A stretch of 64,000 bases of DNA from Siphonodentalium dalli (taxonomy: Eukaryota > Mollusca > Scaphopoda > Gadilida > Siphonodentaliidae), in contig CP136067.1 of NCBI GenBank assembly GCA_032622095.1, forward strand, positions 180,952,556-181,016,555, in the 5' to 3' direction. Below are positions 15,001 to 41,209 of this stretch, piece after piece. A model generated the notes under the pieces. The model was not told the origin of the DNA. It worked only from the letters and a program-made list of their open reading frames with translations, and did not search any database. The position numbers and the translations under genes were made by a program. The first letter of the stretch is position 1. Every line of letters starts with the position of its first letter.

Positions 15001-18000
15001 ATTAAACAGTCATAGGATGCTACTCCAGTACTGACCATCAGAATGGTATTGTAATATTAAACAGCCATAGGATGCTACTCCAGTACTGACCATCAGAATG
15101 GTATTGTAATATTAAACAGTCATAGGATGCTACTCCAGTACTGACCATCAGAATGGTATTGTAATATTAAACAGTCATAGGATGCTACTCCAGTACTGAC
15201 CATCAGAATGGTATTGTAATATTAAACAGCCATAGGATGCTACTCCAGTACTGACCATCAGAATGGTATTGTAATATTAAACAGCCATAGGATGCTACTC
15301 CAGTACTGACCATCAGAATGGTATTGTAATATTAAACAGTCATAGGATGCTACTCCAGTACTGACTATCAGAATGGTATTGTAATATTAAACAGTCATAG
15401 AAGGATGCTACTCCAGTACTGACCATCAGAATGGTATTGTAATATTAAACAGTCATAGGATGCTACTCCAGTACTGACTATCAGAATGGTATTGTAATAT
15501 TAAACAGCCATAGGATGCTACTCCAGTACTGACTATCAGAATGGTATTGTAATATTAAACAGTCATAGAAGGATGCTACTCCAGTACTGACCATCAGAAT
15601 GGTATTGTAATATTAAACAGTCATAGAAGGATGCTACTCCAGTACTGACCATCAGAATGGTATTGTAATATTAAACAGTCATAGAAGGATGCTACTCCAG
15701 TACTGACCATCAGAATGGTATTGTAATATTAAACAGCCATAGGATGCTACTCCAGTACTGACCATCAGAATGGTATTGTAATATTAAACAGTCATAGGAT
15801 GCTACTCCAGTACTGACCATCAGAATGGTATTGTAATATTAAACAGCCATAGGATGCTACTCCAGTACTGACCATCAGAATGGTATTGTAATATTAAACA
15901 GCCATAGGATGCTACTCCAGTACTGACCATCAGAATGGTATTGTAATATTAAACAGTCATAGGATGCTACTCCAGTACTGACCATCAGAATGGTATTGTA
16001 ATATTAAACAGCCATAGGATGCTACTCCAGTACTGACCATCAGAATGGTATTGTAATATTAAACAGTCATAGGATGCTACTCCAGTACTGACTATCAGAA
16101 TGGTATTGTAATATTAAACAGTCATAGAAGGATGCTACTCCAGTACTGACCATCAGAATGGTATTGTGATATTAAACAGCCATAGGATGCTACTCCAGTA
16201 CTGACCATCAGAATGGTATTGTAATATTAAACAGTCATAGGATGCTACTCCAGTACTGACTATCAGAATGGTATTGTAATATTAAACAGTCATAGAAGGA
16301 TGCTACTCCAGTACTGACCATCAGAATGGTATTGTAATATTAAACAGTCATAGAAGGATGCTACTCCAGTACTGACCATCAGAATGGTATTGTGATATTA
16401 AACAGTCATAGGATGCTACTCCAGTACTGACCATCAGAATGGTATTGTAATATTAAACAGTCATAGGATGCTACTCCAGTACTGACCATCAGAATGGTAT
16501 TGTAATATTAAACAGTCATAGGATGCTACTCCAGTACTGACCATCAGAATGGTATTGTAATATTAAACAGTCATAGAAGGATGCTACTCCAGTACTGACC
16601 ATCAGAATGGTATTGTAATATTAAACAGTCATAGGATGCTACTCCAGTACTGACCATCAGAATGGTATTGTAATATTAAACAGTCATAGAAGGATGCTAC
16701 TCCAGTACTGACCATCAGAATGGTATTGTAATATTAAACAGTCATAGGATGCTACTCCAGTACTGACCATCAGAATGGTATTGTAATATTAAACAGTCAT
16801 AGGATGCTACTCCAGTACTGACCATCAGAATGGTATTGTAATATTAAACAGTCATAGAAGGATGCTACTCCAGTACTGACCATCAGAATGGTATTGTAAT
16901 ATTAAACAGTCATAGGATGCTACTCCAGTACTGACCATCAGAATGGTATTGTAATATTAAACAGTCATAGGATGCTACTCCAGTACTGACTATCAGAATG
17001 GTATTGTAATATTAAACAGTCATAGAAGGATGCTACTCCAGTACTGACCATCAGAATGGTATTGTAATATTAAACAGTCATAGAAGGATGCTACTCCAGT
17101 ACTGACCATCAGAATGGTATTGTAATATTAAACAGTCATAGAAGGATGCTACTCCAGTACTGACCATCAGAATGGTATTGTAATATTAAACAGTCATAGG
17201 ATGCTACTCCAGTACTGACTATCAGAATGGTATTGTAATATTAAACAGTCATAGAAGGATGCTACTCCAGTACTGACCATCAGAATGGTATTGTAATATT
17301 AAACAGTCATAGGATGCTACTCCAGTACTGACCATCAGAATGGTATTGTAATATTAAACAGTCATAGAAGGATGCTACTCCAGTACTGACCATCAGAATG
17401 GTATTGTAATATTAAACAGTCATAGGATGCTACTCCAGTACTGACCATCAGAATGGTATTGTAATATTAAACAGTCATAGAAGGATGCTACTCCAGTACT
17501 GACCATCAGAATGGTATTGTAATATTAAACAGTCATAGAAGGATGCTACTCCAGTACTGACCATCAGAATGGTATTGTAATATTAAACAGTCATAGAAGG
17601 ATGCTACTCCAGTACTGACCATCAGAATGGTATTGTAATATTAAACAGTCATAGAAGGATGCTACTCCAGTACTGACCATCAGAATGGTATTGTAATATT
17701 AAACAGTCATAGAAGGATGCTACTCCAGTACTGACCATCAGAATGGTATTGTAATATTAAACAGTCATAGAAGGATGCTACTCCAGTACTGACCATCAGA
17801 ATGGTATTGTAATATTAAACAGTCATAGAAGGATGCTACTCCAGTACTGACCATCAGAATGGTATTGTAATATTAAACAGTCATAGAAGGATTCTACTCC
17901 AGTACTGACCATCAGAATGGTATTGTAATATTAAACAGTCATAGAAGGATGCTACTCCAGTACTGACCATCAGAATGGTATTGTAATATTAAACAGTCAT

Positions 18001-18164
18001 AGAAGGATGCTACTCCAGTACTGACTATCAGAATGGTATTGTAATATTAAACAGTCATAGAAGGATGCTACTCCAGTACTGACTATCAGAATGGTATTGT
18101 AATATTAAACAGTCATAGAAGGATGCTACTCCAGTACTGACCATCAGAATGGTATTGTAATATT
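1..18164. repeat. Tandem satellite array, 55/58 bp monomers (about 325 copies)
   Basis: The region is one uninterrupted head-to-tail array. The basic monomer is 55 bp; a 3 bp AAG insertion (CATAGAAGG instead of CATAGG) makes a 58 bp form. Four sites vary independently: CAGTCAT/CAGCCAT, GTAATAT/GTGATAT, GACCATC/GACTATC, and the AAG insertion. A rare fifth variant, GATTCT for GATGCT, is near 147, 12841 and 17891. Each monomer contains two 8 bp palindromes, TAATATTA and CAGTACTG. No unique spacers occur and no long open frame runs through it, so it is neither CRISPR nor coding. The array runs off the left edge and stops abruptly at 18164 inside a monomer. It lies on the 3' side of COPA exon 10, so it should be intronic. 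Confidence 0.97.
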
Positions 18165-18604
18165 TTGAATAACTCACTGTGCACAACAGGACTGCATTCT
18201 CAGCTGGATTATATGACATGCAAAACACTGGAGTCCTTGACCCTCTGTAAAAAGAACCAAGAAATGTGAATATTTAGAACCAATAAGAAATTCAACTAAT
18301 GCATCAAGGTTAAACAAGTTCCAACTAAAACATATTTTATGTGATGAGAAAATGTCTGAGTTGGTCAGTGGTCTGGTCACCCGAGAAAAAGTGACTATTA
18401 TGAATTTCAGTTCAATTTAAATCCATTTTCACAAATATTTGATTCCGCTAACACCAATATCGATCAATTCCAACTTCTTATCCTTGTTTGAATACCAAGA
18501 TCAGGAAATATGTCCAGTTGACTATAACTGTAATTAATTCTTACAAATTTCAATGAGGGTGAAAAAAAACTAGTCAAATGAACAATCATTTTTTTTATTA
18601 CTGT

Positions 18605-18923
18605 CAAGTCTGGAAATAGTGTGTCTGACATTTGCAGAATGAGGTCTCCAGAGGGTGAATTTGATGATTCTAGACTGCTGTGTGAGGTAGAATCACTAAA
18701 TTCACCCTCTGGGGCTTTTTGGTGACCTCATTCTGCAAATGTCAGAGGTGACTAATGGGTGAACATCACCAACTTCAACTGGGGAACTTCCACTGATCCT
18801 AGGTTTTCCATAGAAGTTGAGGCCTAAGCAGAATGATGTTCCCAGAGGGTGAATTTGGTTATGCTAGCCCACTGTGCGGAGTAGTCACTAAATTCACCCT
18901 TTGGGACCTCATTCTGCAAATGA
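18605..18923. mobile_element. Foldback/TIR element, CAAGCC...GCAGAATGAGG family, right end degraded
   Basis: The left terminus CAAGTCTGGAAATAGTGTGT leads into GCAGAATGAGGT and a GAGGGTGAATT arm. An inverted copy (AATTCACCCTC, then CCTCATTCTGC) forms the first hairpin. A second hairpin of the same type lies at about 18820-18920, after a spacer containing CAACTTCAACTGGGG and GCCTAAGCAGAATG. The right terminus is lost after GCAAATGAC, so no target duplication can be read. It is one of about ten copies of this family in the window. Confidence 0.8.
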
Positions 18924-18965
18924 CTCGTGTCATAAATTCATTTTCATTATAATTACCATGTTGTA

Positions 18966-19016
18966 TGCACAGGGTTTTCAAAAAATTTCAGGAAGCTCCA
19001 GTCGTGGATGGGTTTA
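18966..19016. repeat. Remnant end of the TTAA-flanked TATATGCGAG hairpin family
   Basis: The stretch CAGGAAGCTCCAGTCGTGG followed by a GGTTTAA-like end matches the right ends of intact copies, for example 50500-50533. No hairpin survives in this copy. Confidence 0.5.
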
Positions 19017-19104
19017 ACTTCTTATCAATGAGCATTGAATTATCAAACAGCAGATGACAATAACAAGAGTTATAAAAAGAGGACTATGAAGTGTAGATGC
19101 TTAC

Positions 19105-34104
<15,000 letters not shown>

Positions 34105-34197
34105 CTCGGTGCGTGTCACATATAATGTCTGGCTGCCACAAATGTGGTAAATTCTTGTTTTCCGGCTTCTCAAAGAAAGCCGACAGCTCAAAAATAT

Positions 34198-34231
34198 TGA
34201 CGTGGAAGTAAAATGGCGAATGATGACGTAA
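34198..34231 (-). promoter_or_regulatory. ACGT-core motifs upstream of COPA (UPRE-like TGACGTGG and CRE-like TGACGTAA)
   Basis: TGACGTGG lies at 34198-34205, about 95 bp before the start codon. TGACGTAA lies at 34224-34231. TGACGTGG matches the consensus for XBP1/ATF6 and related CREB3-class bZIP factors, which are known to drive secretory-pathway genes. CGCCATTTT (minus strand) sits between them. The transcription start is not visible, so promoter placement is an inference. Confidence 0.45.
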
Positions 34232-34517
34232 ATTGTAATTTTGTACTTGAGTTATTCCGTACCGCGACTCGATTCAGCTGACAACACAATATTATTGCAT
34301 GAATAACATTCATGGATTCATGCGTTAGGTCCAATAATATATATCAATTGTTTCGTTATTGGATCAATAATTTTATATTTTCCTACTTAAATTTTATGTT
34401 ATAATTTCAGACTAACAACTACATTACCGGGCTACTTTGAAAATATGTTTTCGTTTTCAAAGTTTTGTTTGTTACTTTTACATACCAAGTTGTATGGGAT
34501 GCCAAATTCACATTTAA

Positions 34518-34623
34518 CAATTAATTGCGCTAAATGCAATCAATTGCGCTTAAGCGCAATTAATTGAGCTTAAGCGCAAATAATTATGCTTAAGCGCAAT
34601 CAATTGCGCTTAAGCACAATTCA
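34518..34623. repeat. Short palindromic array of CTTAAGCGCAATTAATTG units
   Basis: About five units of roughly 20 bp alternate GCGCTTAAGCGC and AATTAATT or AATCAATT, each itself palindromic. The flank GTATGGGATGCCAAATTCAC at 34493 reappears inverted beside the related array at 40277-40447, so both belong to one dispersed element family. Confidence 0.8.
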
Positions 34624-34859
34624 TGATTATATGTAACTAAACACCCCTAGTGAATAAATAGGTTTATCCATAACTTAACCTTAACTCCTATTGACATATC
34701 ACCTCTTGTTTTCATAGATTTGGATGGGTTAAGGGGGCTAGCCCAATTTCTTTATCAAAATGGCTGACACCTGTTTTAGTTGTAGCGACTCGTGATAGCA
34801 TTATATTATCTTCGGTATATATTAGTTGGGGCTACTCGCAATAGCATTATATACTTTCT

Positions 34860-35109
34860 GTATTAGTCGGTGCGACTTTGATTTTCTAAAATTTTCGAGT
34901 ATACAGGCACCATATGAGGGAAGCAAGCCCTCGGTGACACCACATTCACACTATATGACCATGGAAATCAGGGCCGTAACTTCCCCAAAATATTGGGGGG
35001 GGGGGGGGTATCGCTTCTTTGCCCGACGTCTCCACCAAATTGCCCGATTGTTCTGGGGTTCTACCTTCTCCCCCGACCCCCCCCCTCCATTGAATTATGG
35101 GTACTGTCT
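34860..35109. repeat. Dispersed repeat with a G-run (ATATGAGG..AAGCAAGCCCTC family)
   Basis: CATATGAGGGAAGCAAGCCC, GTGACACCACATTCAC, ATCAGGGCCGTAAC and a run of 13 G (34995-35007) mark the copy. Parts recur at 36385-36480, in inverted order, and at 36630-36710. Frames through the G-run give only low-complexity peptides. Confidence 0.5.
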
Positions 35110-35887
35110 ACAGACGTTGGCCTATTCCAGAGACTAAGGCATGGAGCTAATGAGCTCCATATAAATTTGGATCACTTTCAACATCTCAAGATGTTCCCAG
35201 TAGAGAATAGGATAATTCAAAGAAAATTGATACTCATGAAAAAGATCTATGATAATAATGGCCCAAATTACCTCAATTCTATGTTTACCTTAGCAAATAC
35301 TTCCCATGACACAAGATCTGGAAAATTCAAATATAATATCCCCCCCTGTTGGACCATTTGGTTCGAAGAGTTTTATGTATTCCGGCATTAAATGCTGGAA
35401 TAATGTTGTAAAGTATTTAGATCATTCATGTAAGGAGAAACAATGGAGATCCCACATCATTGATAGAATCTGGATAGATATCAAGCATCTATAAATACTT
35501 TTGAAATAAGTTTGAATTATAAGCAAATCCCCCTTGATTGATCATTTTTGGCATTTGCATCGTGTATATAGTTGGAAGCAATTTTCATGGTGTGGTCGAG
35601 GAGTCATGTGATCTGAGGTCAGCAGGGTCCACAATGGAAACAAATTGGCTACGCCAGCTTTTTGTGCAACCCTGTTGGCTCTAGATCTCGTGAAACTTGT
35701 CCCACTCTGTGAAATGTCACACTGAATCTGTTTATACTTATTTCATTACTGATTCCATTTATACTCTAGTCACATCTAGATTCCATTTGCAACCTCATAT
35801 AACACATATACATATTATACCTATTCTTACTCTGTTACAATGTTTCATGATTCTAGTGCCAATAAACTTATCTTATCTTATCTTACC
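35110..35887 (+). pseudogene. 3' fragment of a non-LTR retrotransposon (reverse transcriptase C-terminus, frameshifted)
   Basis: The frame at 35110-35390 reads NRIIQRKLILMKKIYDN, LANTSHDTRSGKF and PPCWTIW. One frame over, at about 35330-35494, it continues KSFMYSGIKCWNN and ends IDRIWIDIKHL. The pattern ..TRS..F..P......KSF.Y.G.K.WN is typical of the extreme C-terminus of LINE ORF2 proteins. The 3' untranslated part ends with AATAAA (35861) and a TCTTA microsatellite tail (35867-35887), as in many LINE 3' ends. It is dead: 5' truncated and frameshifted. Confidence 0.7.
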
Positions 35888-36384
35888 TGACATACCCTTT
35901 CAGCACTATATCAATAATATATGAGATTAGAAAACAATGCGTGTACTCACCACGATAAGATAAATTCTTTTGAACTTAAAAGGAATCCTTGGAATATACA
36001 CAGGCTGATTATGAACAATAACACCACATACTTCAAAAGTTAGAATACATGTATATATTTTTACATTGTGAATGGCAGATCCAATGAGAATGTATCCATG
36101 ATGAATATACTGGAATATTTTTAATTGTGCACTGTTAAACTAAATCAGTTACAGACTTTATATATATAGAGAGCATATTACTAATTATTCGCCAATCTTA
36201 ATTCGCCTATCTTACATTTCACTTCCGCAAACTTTACATTTAACTTTGTGTACATGAATGCTGCTGTTGGGCAAACTCAGACTCCAGGAGCACTATTTTA
36301 AAATTATGTCGGGCAGTTTTCAGAAACATCGATTGCAACTACAGGGCTTTGTATGAACAAGTTACACTGTCTTTGCCCGACGAA

Positions 36385-36480
36385 CTAACTACCTGGATAT
36401 TTGGGGGGGGGGGGGGGGGGGGGGGGGGGTTGTGACACCCCCAACACCCCCCCAGGATTTACGGCCCTGATGGAAATACT
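36385..36480. repeat. G-run repeat, 27 consecutive G at 36403-36429
   Basis: GGATATTT precedes the homopolymer. CACCCCCAACACCCCCCCAG and TTTACGGCCCTGAT follow, matching the inverted copy near 34975-35010. A homopolymer this long is prone to assembly error. Confidence 0.7.
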
Positions 36481-36630
36481 ATAGATTTGTGCAAGAGATG
36501 CTGATTTAATAAAAAAAACTAGAGCTCGAGGACTGAGACACCAAAGCTCCAGGAATGAGACACCAATATTTTGGAACAGGGATGCTGATGATATGAAAAT
36601 AGGGTTTTTTCCCGGATTTAAGTCAATAAG

Positions 36631-37714
36631 TAAACCATATGAGGTAAGCAAGCCCTCATGCAGTGACACCACATGCATGCTATAGTATATGATCATAGTA
36701 ATGGCCCAAATCTGTGCAAAAATACATTAAACAAGACAGTCAATGACTGGGGTCGCTCACCAGACTGCAAAGACTGATAAGACTGGGACTCTGGAGACCA
36801 AAACAGTGAGCACTTTTCATAATCACTTTAAAAGAAGTAGATTTAAACAGGATATGTGGCTAGAGAGACTTCAAGTATGTAGCTTGGTAAAAAACCACCT
36901 TGAAATTGCCAACTGTACACTACTGATCACCCCCCTCCTCCAGCTCAACAAGTCCCCTCCCGACCGGGATCCAGACTCCCAAGTCTTAGGTTGGAATTTC
37001 ACAACCGACACCTCAAACTTTCTCAATTGTTGGAAATTTCCAATCTCACAAGCGCCTTTTTCTAAAACCATTTAAACATGTTTGAAGCCCAATTATCCAT
37101 GGACCCAAAACACAATACATGTATGTCAAACCAATCAGTCAGGTGGTTCCAAGGTAGATGTTTTAATGAATTTGGTATTTCTATGATTTTATTGGACACA
37201 AAAGTGTTAACTCCCCATAGACTGCCATTTCTTGACAGGTTGAGCTCATTTTAACAAATCTGTATCTCAGTCACAAAAGGATCTTCCTGATTCCTCCATA
37301 CTATATGTAAGCTAAATTGTCCAAAATCCCTTGAGAAGACATTTTAAGAATTACTATAGAGACATATAGTTATGTCCCTGGTCCCACCCTTTTAACCTGG
37401 TGACCCCATCTGAATAAATTTGAATCCCAGACACCAAAGAACCCTTCATACATATCATAAATATCAGTCAAATAGACCTGATTGTCCTTGTGAAGGAAGC
37501 ATATTAAGAGGGAAACTGTCCTTCGCTTGGCCCCTATTTGACCAGGTGACCCCATTAAAAAAATCTGAATTGCAGTCAAGGAAGAACATTCCATTCTATA
37601 TAAGCCAACTAGTTCTTGCAAACATATTTTAAGAATTACTATGTAGTGAAATAGTTAAGTCTCTTGCTCTGCCCTTATTTGACTTTGTGATCCCATTTTC
37701 ACAAATCTGATAAG
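36631..37714. repeat. Degenerate dispersed repeats (GACAGTCAATGACTG and GACCCCATTTGAAC families)
   Basis: GACAGTCAATGACTGGGGTC and CTCACCAGACTGCAAAGACT at 36738-36775 match a second copy at 46318-46355. From about 37370 onward, diverged units with GTTATGTCCCTGG, GGTGACCCCAT and TTTGAATCCCAGACACC belong to the family that is clear at 39220. No gene is seen. Confidence 0.55.
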
Positions 37715-38832
37715 GATAAAAATTAAGTTCCCCAGTTGAAGTTGGTGATATTCACCCATTGGGCACCTCATTTATGAATTTTATCTTCTGCAAATTAGGG
37801 GATATAGAAACTTCCTAGAAGGGAAATTTAACTAACAACAATGTAAATTTGATACTATAGATACTTCCCAGAAGATGAGGCCTAAGCAGAATGAGGTCGT
37901 CAGAGGGTGAATTTGGTGATGCTAGCCTGCTGTGCCGGATAGCATCACAAAAAGCGTGTCTGTTCCTACATTGTGTATGCCTGGCCTCAAGCAACACAAT
38001 GTATTATACAACAAGCCTTGAAATAGTGTGATAGTGTGTCTGTCATTTGCAGAGTGAGGTCCCCAGAGGGTGAATTTAGTGACGCTAAATTCACCCTCTG
38101 GGGACCTCATTCTGATAAAGTCCTCAACTGCTATGGAAGACCTAGAATAAAATTGAATTTCCCCAGTTGAAGTTGGTGATGTTCACCCATTGGGCCCCTC
38201 AATTATGAATTTTATCTTCTGCAAATTAGGGGATATAGAAACTTCCTAGAAGGGAAATTTAACTAACAACAATGTAAATTTGATACTATAGATACTTCCC
38301 AGAAGATGAGGCCTAAGCAGAATGAGGTCCCCAAATGGTGAATTTGGTGATGCTAGCCTTGAATCAAGCTTTGAAATAGTCTGTCTGTTATTTGCAGAAT
38401 GAGGTACCCAGAGGGTGAATTTAGTGAGGCTATCCTGCACAGCGGGCTAGTATCACTAAATTCACCCTCTGGGGACCTCATTCTGATAAGGCCCTCAACT
38501 GCTATGGAAGACCTAGAATAAGATTGAAGTTCCCCAGTTGAAATTGGTGATGTTCACCCATTGGGCACCTCAATCATGAATTTTATCTTCTGCAAATTAA
38601 GGGATACAGAAACTTCCTAGAAGGGACATTTAACTAACAACAATGTAAATTTGATACTATAGATACTTCCCAGAAGATGAGGCCTAAGCAGAATGAGATC
38701 TTGAGACTCTAGATACTTCCCAGAAGATGAGGCCTAAGCAGAATAAGGTTCTCAGAGGGTGTATTTGGTTATGCTAGCCTGCTGAGTAGGATAGCGTCAC
38801 TAAATTCACCCTCTGTGAACCTCATTCTGGCT
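37715..38832. mobile_element. Cluster of at least three nested or adjacent CAAGCC-family TIR elements
   Basis: Pieces: 37715-37950 (spacer plus right hairpin arm), 38012-38360 (starting CAAGCCTTGAAATAG, hairpin at 38047-38115, then spacer), and 38365-38832 (starting CAAGCTTTGAAATAGTCTG, hairpin, spacer, second hairpin). The spacer marks TTCCCCAGTTGAAGTTGGTG and CTTCCCAGAAGATGAGGCC recur in each. The phrase CTTCCCAGAAGATGAGGCC is itself duplicated at about 38667 and 38708. Unequal exchange or nested insertion could explain the cluster. Confidence 0.8.
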
Positions 38833-39219
38833 CTGCCAGGCACTCTTTGAGAAAATGAAATTAATCTGATTTTAATGACCACTGAGTGATAATATAAACA
38901 ACAAGGGTGCTTCATTGATAACACCATTAATCTCATTTAAATTATGGATGACATGAATACACTCCCTGGGTACTCTGTCTAAGGCTGCAGAATCTTTATC
39001 TCTCTATCTGCCTTGCCATGTCTATCAGTTCATAGGCGAGTTGCCTTGTAATGGGAATTTAAATAAATATACTTTATTTACCTGTGAGTTAGGATATGAG
39101 ATAGGGTGGAATGCTGTTGGTTGGGGTGGGGTTCTGGGTCATGTGGGGGGGGGGGGTGATATATTTTTTTTGTATGTTAAATTGATCAAGGAGTTCCTGA
39201 ATTTTTTATTATTTTTTGG

Positions 39220-40040
39220 GGAATTATGGCCCTGGCTCCACCACTATTTGACCCAGTGACCCCATTTGAACAAATCTGAACCCCAGTCATTCAATGACCC
39301 CACATACCAAATATAAACTAAATCGGCTTAATGGTTATTGACAAGAAGTCGTTATAAGAATTACCAAGGAGGAATATAGTTATGGCCCTGGTTTCGCAAC
39401 TGTTTGACACAGTGACCTCATTTGAACAAATATTAATGACAGTCACCTAGGGAACATCCACCCCAAATATGATCAAAATGCAAAAATGTAATTTTTTGGT
39501 TTTTAGAGTTATGTCCCTGGCTCTGCCCCTAATTGACCCAGTGACCCAATTTGAACAAATCTGATTCCCAGTCACCCAAGGTCCCTCAGTACCAAATATA
39601 AGCTAATTCGGCCCAACATTTTTGTAGAAGAAGTCATTGTAAGAATTACTATGAGTTATGGCCCTGGTTTCTCAACTAATTGACCCGGTGACCTCATTTG
39701 AACAAATCTGAACACCAGTCACCAAAGGACCCTCCATACCAAATATTAGCTAAATCGGCACAATGGTTATGGACAAGAAGTTGTTGTAAGAATTACTGTG
39801 GAGGAATAGAATTATGGCCCTGGTTTCGCAACTATTTGACCCAGTGACCTCATTTGAACAAATCTGAATGAGAGTCACCTAGGGAACATCCACACCAAAT
39901 ATGAACCAATTTGGTATGATGGTTTCAGAGGAGAAGATGTTTTAAAAAAAAGTTGACGGACAGACGGACAGTCGGACGGACAGACGGACGACGGACGAGG
40001 AGTGATGACTATAGCTCCACCGGAGACTTTGTCTCAGGTG
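39220..40040. repeat. Tandem units of about 150 bp with a GACGGACAGACGG tail
   Basis: Five diverged units carry TTATGGCCCTGG, a GTGACC(C/T)CATTTGAACAAA-type phrase (near 39255, 39410, 39540, 39686, 39841) and ACCAAATAT. The tract ends with GACGGACAGACGGACAG near 39957, then GAGTGATGACTATAGCTCCA and CTCAGGTGAGCTAAAAA. The same tail and units recur at 49195-49760. The family is dispersed and non-coding. I cannot name it. Confidence 0.82.
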
Positions 40041-40276
40041 AGCTAAAAACATCATATACAAAATTACTAGAGTTCCGGGAAGGAGACATCAATTCTTTGG
40101 ATATAGGGATGCTGATATGTAATTAGGGATTATCATTGTTGAACACATACTCACAGTTGACTGTTGAGTACTCAGGCTAATTAAAACAGGTTAAAATTAG
40201 CCCAATGCTCCTCTTGTGTTGCTAGGTGATACACCAGCTCATGCCAATAGTTTATGTGTAGGTTAGATAGTAGTCA

Positions 40277-40447
40277 CAATTACGCTTAAGCGCAATTAAT
40301 TGCGCTTAAGCGCAATTCATTACACTTAAGCGTAAATGTCCTATTTGTGCTTAAGCACAATATGTGGTATTTGCACTTAAGCGCAATTGATTGCGCTTGC
40401 AATTATTTGCGCTTAAGCGCAATCAATTGCGCTTAAGCACAATTCAT
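40277..40447. repeat. Second CTTAAGCGCAATTAATTG palindromic array, inverted relative to 34518
   Basis: Eight or so CTTAAGCGCAA or CTTAAGCACAA motifs alternate with AATTAATTG or AATCAATTG. The right flank AATGTGAATTTGGCC and CCCATACAGTTGCAAC is the inverse of the left flank of the array at 34518. A CTACTTTGAA motif lies farther out in both copies. Confidence 0.8.
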
Positions 40448-40939
40448 TATTAAATGTGAATTTGGCCTCCCATACAGTTGCAACATAAAAACTGGGGGAC
40501 TGATGGGGTCCTTTGTTTGTGACTGTATATATATGTCCAACTGTTGCCTTATTACAGCGTAGAAACTTAGATTATTCACGCCGTTCAAAGTAGCCCCTAA
40601 TTGGTCTACTTTGAAAACTGGAAATATAGAGCATTAATTGCACAACGCCTTTCTCTGGAGGCCTAATATGTGGGTAACAACTTTGAAATATGCAATAACA
40701 CTGTCCAGACATACAACTGTGAACATTGCCATCGATGGGAAATAATCGTTATTGTGGCTTATTGGCGGGAACACTTTCTGATGTTTGCACCTGCATGGGA
40801 ACATGTTTCGAAACTTGGTTGAAAAAAAATCAAAAAAATCAGGCACTTTAATTTAGCGTATAAGTGAGTCAGAATTTTCAGCTTTCTCGAATACACTGCA
40901 TGGGTCAAAGTGAAAACTAACAACTTTAACCTGATATAC

Positions 40940-41000
40940 TCACTCAGTGTATTGTGGAGGATGAGTTAAACTTTCCTAAAAAAATTTGTTTCTTTGTGGA
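40940..41000 (-). pseudogene. Short LINE tail fragment, duplicate of part of 43528-43700
   Basis: AGTGTATTGTGGAGGAT and AACTTTCCT..AAAA..TTTGTTTCTTTGTGG match the sequence at about 43560-43615 with small changes. Too short to classify on its own. Confidence 0.5.
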
Positions 41001-41209
41001 CATATTGCAAATTAATTGGGAAAAAAGTATTATTATTATTAATTATGGGAAAAAAACGAGAGGCGGAAGATGTTAACCCATCCCTTGGCGATAGTAAATT
41101 ACTATGATCGGAATCATAAATGAGAGTTTTGATGTTGAATTATAGAGTATACTGTTATGTACTATTATAGACAAATGTACATAACACAAATTATTGGAAT
41201 TTATGGGTC

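Larger units (their letters stand above)
18165..19104. other. Non-coding remainder of COPA intron 10 between satellite and exon 10
   Basis: About 940 bp separate the satellite from the splice donor of exon 10. Besides the two repeat elements listed separately (18605-18923 and 18966-19016) I see only AT-rich sequence. No COPA exon continuing after residue 360 is present on the minus strand here, so the next exon must lie beyond the left edge. Confidence 0.7.

Noticed and set aside
1-18164. Regularly spaced repeats that could suggest a CRISPR array
   Set aside because: Monomers abut directly with no unique spacers, the array exceeds 18 kb, and the context is an animal gene with introns.
34826-35391. 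Frames through G- and C-runs giving Gly/Pro-rich peptides
   Set aside because: Low-complexity translation of homopolymers, except the RT-like C-terminus after 35110, which is annotated as a LINE fragment.
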